A stretch of 64,000 nt of DNA from Halomonas sp. (lineage in GTDB: Bacteria; Pseudomonadota; Gammaproteobacteria; Pseudomonadales; Halomonadaceae), in contig NZ_JAGOBJ010000011.1 of NCBI RefSeq assembly GCF_017983445.1, positions 1-64,000 on the forward strand, written 5' to 3'. Of this stretch, positions 16,767 to 24,984 are shown piece by piece. The position numbers and the translations under genes were made by a program. Below the pieces are notes generated by a model that worked only from the letters and a program-made list of their open reading frames with translations, made no database searches and was not told the origin of the DNA. Position 1 is the first letter of the stretch, and every line of letters begins with the position of its first letter.

Positions 16767-17431
16767 TTGCGCATACTCTTGGGCGTATCTGAAGGAGGGC
16801 TCGTTGATTGAGGAAGTCGGCTTTTACGTTCTGGATAATGGCGCAGCGCCCCTGGAGGCTGCTGGTATAAATCGATGGACATGCCAAACCCTTCCGCCAG
16901 TAATTCCACCAGCATCATGGCGGAAAGCCCCCAGATGATATAGTCATCGACATGGTAACAGGGTACATAATGCGGCACGCCATCGACAGGAATAACATCG
17001 GTATGGGTGCGTCGGTCTTCTAAAAAATGGCTAAGCGGCACCTCAAAAATAGCATCCAGTTCGCCTGGGTCGGCTACCAGCGGTAAATCGGGAGGAATAA
17101 TGCCCACCCAGGGGGTTACCCGCAGGCCGTGTAGTGAAATAACATCTGACAAGCGACCCAATGGCTCGACCACGGCAGGATCGAGTGCTATCTCTTCTTG
17201 AGCTTCACGCAGGGCCGTAGCGTAAAGGTCTTTGTCTTCGGGCTCACGCTTGCCGCCTGGAAATGCAACTTGGCCACTATGAGTAGTTAAGTGGCTCGCC
17301 CGGCGGGTAAAGAGTAGCGTGGGCGATGGACGATCGACCACGGGTATCAATACCGCCGCTTCCTGCATCGTAAATTGATCCAGCCGTTGCGGAGTGAGCT
17401 GTTGCAGGTTTTTGCGCAGATTCTCTAACAT
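16763..17431 (-). CDS. Nudix CoA pyrophosphatase (NudL-like)
   Basis: 222 aa. The CoA-specific motif LLFTRRASHLTTHSGQVAFP (about 40-59) precedes a full Nudix box GGKREPEDKDLYATALREAQ continuing into EEI. It hydrolyses CoA and CoA esters to 3',5'-ADP and 4'-phosphopantetheine (family knowledge). ATG at 17431 chosen: the frame is open to a GTG at 17521, but that would run into the start region of the divergent Nudix gene at 17525. Co-transcribed with the 2OG oxygenase. Confidence 0.85.
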   Translation of the reverse strand: MLENLRKNLQQLTPQRLDQFTMQEAAVLIPVVDRPSPTLLFTRRASHLTTHSGQVAFPGGKREPEDKDLYATALREAQEEIALDPAVVEPLGRLSDVISLHGLRVTPWVGIIPPDLPLVADPGELDAIFEVPLSHFLEDRRTHTDVIPVDGVPHYVPCYHVDDYIIWGLSAMMLVELLAEGFGMSIDLYQQPPGALRHYPERKSRLPQSTSPPSDTPKSMRK

Positions 17432-17524
17432 GAGGTATCCAATCACTTTGTCTCTTTTTACCCAGCAGTGGTCATGCGCGTCAAGCACGCGGTAATCTTT
17501 GCTATTTAGGCGTAGGAACACACC

Positions 17525-18082
17525 ATGAATTTTTGCAGCCAGTGCGGTGAAAAAGTACGTTTTGCCGTGCCCGAAGACGACGATCGGCCGCGTTATCTAT
17601 GTGATGCCTGCGGTACTATCCATTATCAGAATCCGCGTATTGTAGCGGGTACCTTGCCGGTGAGCGGCTCCAAGGTACTGCTATGTAAGCGTGCTATTGC
17701 ACCACGTAAAGGCTACTGGACGCTGCCCGCAGGCTATATGGAAAATGCCGAAACCACTCAGCAGGCAGCCACTCGGGAAACCCGTGAAGAAGCCAATGCT
17801 GAGATAACACTGGCAGACCTCTATACGCTGATTGATTTGCCGCACATCAATCAGGTGTACATGATTTTTCGCGCTGAACTGGTGGGCGGCTTTAGCGCAG
17901 GCGTTGAAAGCCTAGAAGTCGCTTTATTTGATGAGCACGAAATTCCCTGGGAAGAACTTGCCTTTCCCACCATTGAACGTACGTTGCGCCACTTTTACCA
18001 CGACCGGCCTTTAGGGCACTTTCCGCTTCACAGCAGCACTATCACCCCGGAAGACCGTGAACGCTACTTCGGCAGTGCTTAA
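17525..18082 (+). CDS. Zinc-ribbon Nudix hydrolase
   Basis: 185 aa. N-terminal zinc ribbon with two CxxC pairs (FCSQCG at 3-8 and CDACG at about 26-30). The Nudix box starts at GYMENAETTQQAATRETREE near 75-94. The architecture resembles ADP-ribose/FAD-type Nudix hydrolases and the NudC zinc domain, but the NudC SQPWPFP signature is missing, so decapping or NADH pyrophosphatase activity is not supported. Divergent from the CoA Nudix gene. Confidence 0.8.
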   Translation: MNFCSQCGEKVRFAVPEDDDRPRYLCDACGTIHYQNPRIVAGTLPVSGSKVLLCKRAIAPRKGYWTLPAGYMENAETTQQAATRETREEANAEITLADLYTLIDLPHINQVYMIFRAELVGGFSAGVESLEVALFDEHEIPWEELAFPTIERTLRHFYHDRPLGHFPLHSSTITPEDRERYFGSA

Positions 18083-18088
18083 ACGCAG

Positions 18089-18400
18089 CTAGAGATCGTC
18101 GAGTTGCCAGACATCGTAAGCGACTTCTTCATACGGGTGGGCGAGCTTTAGAGCGGCAATGGCGGCGTGTATGCACGAATCTTTACACACAAGCTCCACT
18201 TTAAGCTCTTCGACGTACTCAAGCTTACCCACCTCGCCAATATGCGGGTGGGCGCCTTCAGTGGGACGAAACTGACCACGGCCCTGGGTTTGAAAACAGC
18301 AGGCCTCGTAATTACCTATGCGCCCGGCGCCGGTTTCAAAAACTGCTTCCTTGACGCTTTCGGCATCGTCGACAGGGACAAAAAACGCTAGCTTGTACAT
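18089..18400 (-). CDS. NIF3/YqfO C-terminal-type standalone domain protein
   Basis: 103 aa corresponding to the CutA-like inserted domain of NIF3 proteins: YKLAFFVPVDDAESVKEAVF at the start, GAGRIGNYEACCFQT near 25-39, GQFRP near 42, and LKLAHPYEEVAYDVW near the end. Occurs as a single-domain protein in many gammaproteobacteria; probably metal- or ligand-binding, function unproven. Convergent with the Nudix gene, only 6 bp apart. Confidence 0.85.
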   Translation of the reverse strand: MYKLAFFVPVDDAESVKEAVFETGAGRIGNYEACCFQTQGRGQFRPTEGAHPHIGEVGKLEYVEELKVELVCKDSCIHAAIAALKLAHPYEEVAYDVWQLDDL

Positions 18401-18594
18401 GTCGTCACTCCTGCTAACAATGGGCTAAATATAACCATGAACTAACTAGCATCATAGCGGATAGGCGGCGTATGGTCGTGCCATAAGCGTTGTCAGTGGC
18501 GTTAAGGGGGAGAGCGATATTCGTGCAGGGTTGATCAATAGAGTCATCGCTAAGTCTATCAATGGGGTTGTGAACACGGGCGAGAAACCAATCA

Positions 18595-19545
18595 ATGGAT
18601 AAATTCGAGGTAAAGCTGGATCAGGCCGCAAGAGCAGCCTGGATGTCATACGTTGGCGGGTTGACCCAGGACGAAATCGCAATTCAGCTAGGCGTCTCCC
18701 GGCCTGGCGTCCAGCGCCTTTTAGCACTGGCGCGTCAGGAAGGTCTGATCAAGGTGCACATTGATCATCCCATTTCGACATGCATGGCGTTGGGTCGTAC
18801 GCTGCGTGATCACTTTGGGCTGACGTTTTGTGATGTTGTGCCCGCTGAAAAGAACGCGTCCGACAGCGCCACGTATTACCTGGGTGTTGCCGGAGCCGAG
18901 CGCATCAGCAAACTGGTTGAGCGCAGCCAACCGCTCACCCTGTCGCTCGGCAGCGGACGTTCTGTACGTGCGGCGGTCGAGGCGCTTGACCGTATGGAAC
19001 GGCCTCAGCACCGCTTTGTATCGCTGGTGGGTAATGTGGCCCGGGACGGTTCGGCCAACCGTTATGACTCGGTAATGCTATTGGCGGATAAAACCGGCGG
19101 GGAGCGGTTTTTATTGCCGGCGCCAGTGGTTGCGGAATCGCTGGCGGAAAAAAATGCGATGCTGTCGCAGCGCCTGTTCCAAGCCATTGCCACGGTAACA
19201 AAAAAAGCTGAAGCAGCGTTTATTGGCGTCGGGCGTATCGATCGCCGGGCCACGCTTTTTCAGGATCACTTTATCAGTGAGCGCGAGCTTGATGAACTGT
19301 TGGGGCTGGAAGCAGTGGGGGAGTTGCTTGGTTGGCCGTTAAATAGCCGGGGCGAGGTGATTGATTGCTCGATTACTCGGCGCGTTACCAGTCTGCCGCT
19401 AGAGGAATTCGGCAAGCAGATGATAGTGGCGATTGCGGGAGGATACGATAAGGCCCCAGGCATCCATGCAGCTCTTGAAGGCGGTTGGTTAAAGGGTCTG
19501 ATCACGGATGAAATAGCCGCCCAGAACATTGTCGAGCGGCTCTAG
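18595..19545 (+). CDS. SorC/DeoR-type sugar-responsive regulator of the polyol operon
   Basis: 316 aa. N-terminal HTH (about 12-45: AAWMSYVGGLTQDEIAIQLG then VSRPGVQRLLALARQEGLI) and C-terminal SorC effector domain with LTLSLGSGRSVRAAVEAL and FIGVGRID. Lies 154 bp upstream of smoE in the same direction, as SorC regulators do for polyol operons. Effector is probably a polyol or its phosphorylated product. The repeated GATCATT/AATGATC sites at 19629-19660 are the likely operator. Confidence 0.88.
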   Translation: MDKFEVKLDQAARAAWMSYVGGLTQDEIAIQLGVSRPGVQRLLALARQEGLIKVHIDHPISTCMALGRTLRDHFGLTFCDVVPAEKNASDSATYYLGVAGAERISKLVERSQPLTLSLGSGRSVRAAVEALDRMERPQHRFVSLVGNVARDGSANRYDSVMLLADKTGGERFLLPAPVVAESLAEKNAMLSQRLFQAIATVTKKAEAAFIGVGRIDRRATLFQDHFISERELDELLGLEAVGELLGWPLNSRGEVIDCSITRRVTSLPLEEFGKQMIVAIAGGYDKAPGIHAALEGGWLKGLITDEIAAQNIVERL

Positions 19546-19628
19546 CACATTTTCAAAATGGATTATTAGCAGGGTATATAAGCGTAAAGTCTAAGCCAAT
19601 GTGCTTTGATTTTTTTTGGTTTAAGTAC

Positions 19629-19660
19629 GATCATTTGTTCGGAGAATGATCAAAATGATC
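19629..19660. promoter_or_regulatory. Candidate SorC operator before smoE
   Basis: Three copies of one heptamer: GATCATT at 19629-19635 (reverse) and AATGATC at 19645-19651 and 19654-19660. The first pair forms an inverted repeat with 9-bp spacer and the last two a direct repeat with 9-bp period. Located 40-71 bp before the smoE start. Confidence 0.6.
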
Positions 19661-19699
19661 AGGCGATAACAATGCCAACATTAGCCAAAGGAGAGTTAT

Positions 19700-21019
19700 A
19701 TGCGACTCGCGCGCCACTTGCCCGTCTCCACCTTAGCAGCGGCCATTGCCGTGACAGGCCATGCTCAGGCACAAACTGAAATCACGGTCGCCACCGTTAA
19801 CAATAACGATATGGTGATCATGCAGAGCCTGACTGATGCGTTTGAAGAGGCGCATCCGGATATCACGCTGGACTGGGTCGTACTGGAAGAAAACGTTCTA
19901 CGTCAGCGCATGACCACTGATATTGCCACCGGGGGCGGCCAGTTTGACGTGATGACCATCGGCGCTTATGAAGCGCCGATCTGGGCAGAACGCGAGTGGC
20001 TTGAACCCTTGAATGATCTGCCTGATGAGTACGCTGTAGACGACTTGTTGACGTCCGTACGCGATGGGCTAAGCCTTGTCGGCACCCCATATGCGCTGCC
20101 GTTCTATGCGGAAAGCTCGATGATGTACTACCGCAAAGACCTCTTCGAGGAAGCCGGTATTGAAATGCCCGAACAGCCGAGCTGGAGCGAGGTACGCGAC
20201 TGGGCCGAGCAGCTCCACGGTGCGCAGGAAGGAGTGGCGGGGATCTGTCTGCGTGGCAAACCCGGCTGGGGCGAAAATATGGCCTTCGTCTCAACGCTGG
20301 TAAACACTTACGGTGGCCGTTGGTTTGATGAAGAGTGGAACCCCGAACTCAATTCTGAGCCCTGGAGGAATGCCATCGAGTTCTATGTGGATCTGCTAGG
20401 TAACTACGGCCCACCCGGCGCCAGCTCCAATGGCTTTAATGAAAACCTGGCGCTATTCTCACGCGGCAACTGTGCGATGTGGGTAGACGCTACCTCCGCT
20501 GCGGGAACGCTTTATGATGGTGACGAATCCAGCGTAGCCGACAACCTTGGTTTTGCCCCAGCGCCGGTGGCAGAAACGCCAAAAGGCTCGCACTGGCTTT
20601 GGACCTGGGCACTGGCGATTCCTGCCTCTTCCGAGCATAAAGATGCCGCTAAGCAGTTTATAACCTGGGCGACATCGCAGGAGTACATTGAGCTGGTCGG
20701 TGAAACCCATGGCTGGACCAATGTACCGCCAGGTACCCGCGAGTCCACCTACGCCAACGAGCAGTACACACAAGCCGCTCCTTTTGCTGATTTTGTGCTG
20801 AGTGCGATTCAAAATGCTGATCCAACTGATTCCACGTTAGAGCCAAACCCTTATACCGGTGTGCAAATTGTCAATATTCCTGAATTCCAGGCGATTGGCA
20901 CCCAGGTAGGGCAGAGCATTGCCGCTGCGTTAACCGGTGACACCACGGTAGAGCAGGCATTAAACAATGCCCAGCGCGCCACCGAGCGCACTATGCAGCG
21001 AGCGGGTTACAACGACTGA
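19700..21019 (+). CDS. smoE: Polyol ABC transporter substrate-binding protein
   Basis: 439-aa periplasmic binding protein (family 1) with a signal peptide ending at about GHAQA. Features such as ALPFYAESSMMYYRKDLFEE near 132-151, a WSEVRDWA segment and GWTNVPPGTRESTY near 335 resemble sorbitol/mannitol binding proteins (SmoE/MtlE). GGAG precedes the ATG. First gene of smoEFGK; a stable hairpin follows its stop codon. Confidence 0.9.
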   Translation: MRLARHLPVSTLAAAIAVTGHAQAQTEITVATVNNNDMVIMQSLTDAFEEAHPDITLDWVVLEENVLRQRMTTDIATGGGQFDVMTIGAYEAPIWAEREWLEPLNDLPDEYAVDDLLTSVRDGLSLVGTPYALPFYAESSMMYYRKDLFEEAGIEMPEQPSWSEVRDWAEQLHGAQEGVAGICLRGKPGWGENMAFVSTLVNTYGGRWFDEEWNPELNSEPWRNAIEFYVDLLGNYGPPGASSNGFNENLALFSRGNCAMWVDATSAAGTLYDGDESSVADNLGFAPAPVAETPKGSHWLWTWALAIPASSEHKDAAKQFITWATSQEYIELVGETHGWTNVPPGTRESTYANEQYTQAAPFADFVLSAIQNADPTDSTLEPNPYTGVQIVNIPEFQAIGTQVGQSIAAALTGDTTVEQALNNAQRATERTMQRAGYND

Positions 21020-21028
21020 TAAGTAAAG

Positions 21029-21055
21029 CGCCTACCCGTGTTATGCGGGTAGGCG
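21029..21055 (+). other. Intra-operon stem-loop after smoE
   Basis: Perfect 10-bp stem CGCCTACCCG / CGGGTAGGCG with a 7-nt loop, no following U-run. Placed between the binding-protein gene and the permeases, where such structures commonly protect the upstream mRNA and raise binding-protein yield relative to the permeases. Confidence 0.7.
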
Positions 21056-21100
21056 TGTTGTAACCGTTTCTCGTTAGTTTTTTTTCGCGCAGGTATTCCC

Positions 21101-21991
21101 ATGACTAGAACTCGTGCTTCTGGCCGTACGGTCGGCGGGCTTAGAACGTTATCGCTTCAAGCCCCCGCTGTAACGCTGCTGCTGCTATGGATGATCATAC
21201 CGTTAGGCATGACGATATGGTTCTCCTTCCAGTACTACAACCTGCTGATGCCGGGCATGAGTGGCTTTGCCGGGGTCGAAAACTACGAGTATCTGCTAAC
21301 CGACCCCGCACTTTGGAAGGCAATGGGCAATACCCTACTGCTGGTGGGTTGGGTATTGGCGATTACCGTAGTGGGCGGCACGCTGTTGGCCGTTCTGTTC
21401 CAGCAGGACTTTGCCGGGCGCGGGATTGCTCGAGTGCTGGCAATTTCCCCCTTTTTCGTGATGCCCACCGTTAGTGCGCTGGTGTGGAAAAACATGATGA
21501 TGCACCCCTCCAATGGGGTGTTGGCATGGTTGGCAAACTCACTTGGTTTGCCTGCCGTAGACTGGTTTTCAACGCTCCCTTTAACGTCCATCGTAATTAT
21601 TGTTGCATGGCAGTGGTTACCCTTTGCGCTGTTGATTCTGCTCACCGCTATGCAATCCCTGGATGAAGACCAGGTGGAGGCCGCACGAATGGATGGTGCC
21701 GGGCCTATCGCGATCTTCTTCTTTATCACGCTCCCTCATCTTAAGCGAGCCATCAGCGTGGTAATCATGATTGAAATGATCTTCCTGCTGACCATTTTTG
21801 CCGAAATTTTTGTGACCACTTCGGGCGGACCTGGGCTTGCGACCACTAATTTGGCCTATCTGATCTACATGCGGGCGCTGCTTGATTTTGATGTGGGTGT
21901 CGCCTCAGCCGGTGGGGTAATCGCGATTATCCTGGCCAACATCGTGGCAATTTTCCTGGTGCGAATGGTTGCCAAAAACCTGGAAGACTAG
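21101..21991 (+). CDS. smoF: Polyol ABC transporter permease, MalF type
   Basis: 296 aa, six predicted membrane segments. The EAA loop reads EAARMDGAGPIAIFFFITLP near 211-230, which contacts the ATPase SmoK. Begins about 80 bp after smoE. Its stop codon TAG (21989-21991) is formed by the first bases of the 146-bp repeat, so the element inserted at or immediately behind the coding end; the C-terminus KNLED looks complete. Confidence 0.9.
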   Translation: MTRTRASGRTVGGLRTLSLQAPAVTLLLLWMIIPLGMTIWFSFQYYNLLMPGMSGFAGVENYEYLLTDPALWKAMGNTLLLVGWVLAITVVGGTLLAVLFQQDFAGRGIARVLAISPFFVMPTVSALVWKNMMMHPSNGVLAWLANSLGLPAVDWFSTLPLTSIVIIVAWQWLPFALLILLTAMQSLDEDQVEAARMDGAGPIAIFFFITLPHLKRAISVVIMIEMIFLLTIFAEIFVTTSGGPGLATTNLAYLIYMRALLDFDVGVASAGGVIAIILANIVAIFLVRMVAKNLED

Positions 21992-22133
21992 GGTTTGTAC
22001 GAAAAGTTGCTGAGCGAAGGCCAGACAAGGCAAAAATCAGCGAAAAAACGGAGTTTACTGGGGTAAATGAGTATTTTGATCTGATTTTTAACGCCGTATG
22101 GTCGAGCGCAAGCAGTTTTCGTACAAAGCCTAG
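21988..22133 (-). repeat. 146-bp dispersed element with terminal inverted repeats, copy 2
   Basis: Same length as copy 1 and inverted relative to it; 138 of 146 positions agree. Its ends, CTAGGGTTTGTACGAAAA and the complement of CTAGGCTTTGTACGAAAA, match at 17 of 18 positions. It fills nearly the whole gap between smoF and smoG inside an ABC operon, and could fold into a long imperfect hairpin affecting smoG expression. Confidence 0.85.
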
Positions 22134-22162
22134 CGAGCGCCCTGGGCACTTGGAGAATACAA

Positions 22163-23038
22163 ATGACATTACTACGTTCCAATACACCAGCGCGGGCTAT
22201 GCCTAGCGCCAGCGCGGGTCGTGGGTCAGCCGGCATGAAAACGCTGTTAATCACCGTGCTCGGCTGGACGGTCGCCCTGGTGATTTTCTTTCCAATTCTC
22301 TGGATGGTGCTGACCGGCTTTAAAACCGAAGCCGCCGCGATTGCCGACCCAAGCTTTATCTTTTCGCCCACGCTTGAAAGCTACGAAGCCGTTCAGGCCC
22401 GTTCAGGCTATGCGCGCTTTGCACTCAACAGTGTCGCCGTCGCGTTTGGCTCAACCTTTCTGGCGCTGCTGATTGCCATTCCTTCTGCCTACTCCATGGC
22501 GTTTTTACCCACCAGGCGCACCAAAGGCACGTTGCTGTGGATGCTCTCCACCAAAATGCTGCCCCCCGTGGGTGTGCTGGTACCCATTTACCTGATTTTC
22601 CGTGACGTTGGGTTACTCGATACGCGCACCGGGCTGATCATTATTTATACGTTAATGAACCTGCCTATCGTGGTGTGGATGCTTTACACCTTTTTCAAGG
22701 ATATGCCCAAAGACATCCTGGAAGCTGGGCGTATGGACGGGGCCTCGACCCTGCAAGAGGTGTTTTTTCTGCTCTTGCCGCTTACTCTGCCGGGTATTGC
22801 CTCTACCGGTTTGCTATCGGTGATTTTGAGTTGGAACGAAGCGTTCTGGAGTCTCAACCTTACCTCTTCCAAGGCCGCGCCGTTAACCGCGTACATCGCC
22901 TCATTTTCAAGTCCTGAAGGGCTTTTCTGGGCCAAGCTCTCGGCGGCTTCCACCATGGCCATTGCCCCCATCCTTATTCTTGGCTGGATGACCCAAAAAC
23001 AAATGGTACGTGGCCTGACCTTTGGCGCCGTCAAGTAA
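22163..23038 (+). CDS. smoG: Polyol ABC transporter permease, MalG type
   Basis: 291 aa with six membrane segments and an EAA loop EAGRMDGASTLQEVFFLLLP near 188-207. GGAG lies 8-9 bp upstream of the ATG. Pairs with SmoF to form the channel. Separated from smoF by the mobile repeat, and 11 bp before smoK. Confidence 0.9.
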   Translation: MTLLRSNTPARAMPSASAGRGSAGMKTLLITVLGWTVALVIFFPILWMVLTGFKTEAAAIADPSFIFSPTLESYEAVQARSGYARFALNSVAVAFGSTFLALLIAIPSAYSMAFLPTRRTKGTLLWMLSTKMLPPVGVLVPIYLIFRDVGLLDTRTGLIIIYTLMNLPIVVWMLYTFFKDMPKDILEAGRMDGASTLQEVFFLLLPLTLPGIASTGLLSVILSWNEAFWSLNLTSSKAAPLTAYIASFSSPEGLFWAKLSAASTMAIAPILILGWMTQKQMVRGLTFGAVK

Positions 23039-23049
23039 AGGAGTTCTGC

Positions 23050-24198
23050 ATGGCAACCTTACAACTTAACAATATTACCAAACGTTTTGGCGACACCTCG
23101 GTGCTCAAGGGGATCGATCTTGATGTGAATGACCAGGAGTTCGTGGTCTTTGTCGGACCTTCGGGATGCGGTAAGTCGACGCTAATGCGCATTATTGCGG
23201 GGCTGGAAAGCGCCACCGACGGTGACATTGTGATCGACGGTCAACGAATGAATGACGTAGGCCCCGCTGATCGCGGCCTTGCCATGGTGTTTCAAAGCTA
23301 CGCGCTATATCCGCACATGACCGTGGAAGGCAACATGGGTTTTAGCATGCGGCTGGCCGGCGTGCCTAAAGAGGAACGACGCGCCAAGGTGCTGGAAGCA
23401 GCCAAGGTACTTCAGCTTGAGCCGCTGCTTGATCGTAAGCCCAAAGCGCTCTCCGGCGGTCAGCGCCAGCGCGTGGCCATTGGCCGGGCGATAGTGCGTA
23501 ACCCGAGTATTTTCCTGTTTGATGAGCCGCTCTCCAATCTGGATGCCGCGCTGCGCGTGCAGATGCGCATCGAGCTTGCCCGCCTGCACGATAAGCTCAA
23601 TGCCACCATGATTTACGTCACTCACGATCAGATCGAAGCCATGACCATGGCCGATAAGATTGTCGTGCTGCATGACGGTGTGATTGAGCAGGTGGGCTCA
23701 CCCATGGCGCTCTATCATCATCCGGCTAACCGCTTTGTCGCGGGCTTTATTGGCTCGCCCAAGATGAATTTCTTTGATGTCGACTTGTTAAGCGTATCGC
23801 CTGAGGGTGTTCACGTACGCCTGCCCGGCGGAGGTGAGTGCACGGTGCCCGCCAATGGCCAGACCCTTGAGCAGCACGAAGCACTTGAGCTGGGTGTCCG
23901 TCCAGAACATCTGGTGCTGGATGAAGCGGGCGCGCTAAGCGGTCAAATCGAAGTGCTTGAGCGCCTGGGCGGACAAACATCGCTTTATGTACGCATGGAC
24001 GAGCTGCTGGTAACACTGATGGCCGATGGCGATGTGGGCTATCGGGTACACGAAACCGTGCGTTTTAGCTTCGCCCCTGGGCGTGCGCATCTGTTTGATA
24101 GTGACGGTCGTGCGCTGATAAGCCTTGCCCAGCATCCGCTGGCCGGGCTTACCCGGCAGGATAACCGGACTCCAGGTGCCGCCGAGGCCCCGCTATGA
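23050..24198 (+). CDS. smoK: Polyol ABC transporter ATPase, MalK type
   Basis: 382 aa. Walker A GPSGCGKST near 37-45, Q-loop VFQSYALYPHM, signature LSGGQRQR near 135-142, Walker B IFLFDEP, H-loop YVTHDQIEAM. A C-terminal TOBE/regulatory domain starts about residue 240. AAGGAG precedes the start. Its last codons overlap the HAD gene (ATGA), so the phosphatase is translated with the transporter. Confidence 0.93.
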   Translation: MATLQLNNITKRFGDTSVLKGIDLDVNDQEFVVFVGPSGCGKSTLMRIIAGLESATDGDIVIDGQRMNDVGPADRGLAMVFQSYALYPHMTVEGNMGFSMRLAGVPKEERRAKVLEAAKVLQLEPLLDRKPKALSGGQRQRVAIGRAIVRNPSIFLFDEPLSNLDAALRVQMRIELARLHDKLNATMIYVTHDQIEAMTMADKIVVLHDGVIEQVGSPMALYHHPANRFVAGFIGSPKMNFFDVDLLSVSPEGVHVRLPGGGECTVPANGQTLEQHEALELGVRPEHLVLDEAGALSGQIEVLERLGGQTSLYVRMDELLVTLMADGDVGYRVHETVRFSFAPGRAHLFDSDGRALISLAQHPLAGLTRQDNRTPGAAEAPL

Positions 24199-24872
24199 AG
24201 GTGGTCATCTTTGATTGCGATGGCGTGCTGGTCGATAGCGAAGCGCTGGCGGAATGCGTGCTGGAAGAGTATCTCGGCCAGTGGCTGCCGGATTTAAACG
24301 TTGCCGAGCGATTAAGCCAGGCGCTGGGTATGACTACGGGCGATATTCTGAAATATCTTGAGCAGCAAAGCGCGTATACGTTACCCGATAATGCCACCGA
24401 GCTAATGGATACGGCGATTGAAGAGCGTCTGGCATGTGAGCTTAACCCCATGGCGGGCGCTTATGACGCCGTGCTTGCGATTCCCTTTGCCAAGGCGGTG
24501 GTGTCCAACAGCCGTCGCAAACGAGTAGTGGCGTCGCTTTCCAGCACCCGGTTGGCCGATGCGTTTGGCAAGGGCACGCCCATTTTTACCGCCGACCAGG
24601 TCGCTAGCCCAAAGCCTGATCCAGCGCTCTACCTACTCGCCGCTGCTGAGCTTGGTTGCTTGCCCAGTGATTGTCTGGTGATAGAAGACAGCGTAGCCGG
24701 TGTTACCGCTGCCCACGCCGCCGGTATGTGCGTGGTTGGCTTTGTAGGCGCAAGCCATGTGGATGCCGAACAGCCTGAACGGCTTCAACAAGCGGGGGCC
24801 TGGCGCATTTTAAAACATATGCAGGGGCTGAGTGCGTTGGTGAATGAGTGGCAGGCGCGCGCCGTTAGCTAA
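24195..24872 (+). CDS. HAD superfamily phosphatase of the polyol operon
   Basis: 225 aa, subfamily IA. Motif I FDCDGVLVDSE at 5-15, motif II VVSNSRRKR near 99, motif III lysine in ASPKPDPALY near 140 and motif IV VIEDSVAG near 159. Likely sugar- or polyol-phosphate phosphatase or a beta-phosphoglucomutase relative; in similar operons it may clear dead-end sugar phosphates. Starts inside the smoK stop region. Confidence 0.85.
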   Translation: MKVVIFDCDGVLVDSEALAECVLEEYLGQWLPDLNVAERLSQALGMTTGDILKYLEQQSAYTLPDNATELMDTAIEERLACELNPMAGAYDAVLAIPFAKAVVSNSRRKRVVASLSSTRLADAFGKGTPIFTADQVASPKPDPALYLLAAAELGCLPSDCLVIEDSVAGVTAAHAAGMCVVGFVGASHVDAEQPERLQQAGAWRILKHMQGLSALVNEWQARAVS

Positions 24873-24984
24873 TCCGCTGACCATCAGCATTCGATAACAG
24901 CGGGGCGTCAATGAAACTAATCCATAAAGCGGCGGTGATTACCGACGGCGCCGTCTTTTTAGCCAGTTTGTTAACAGGAGAGCG

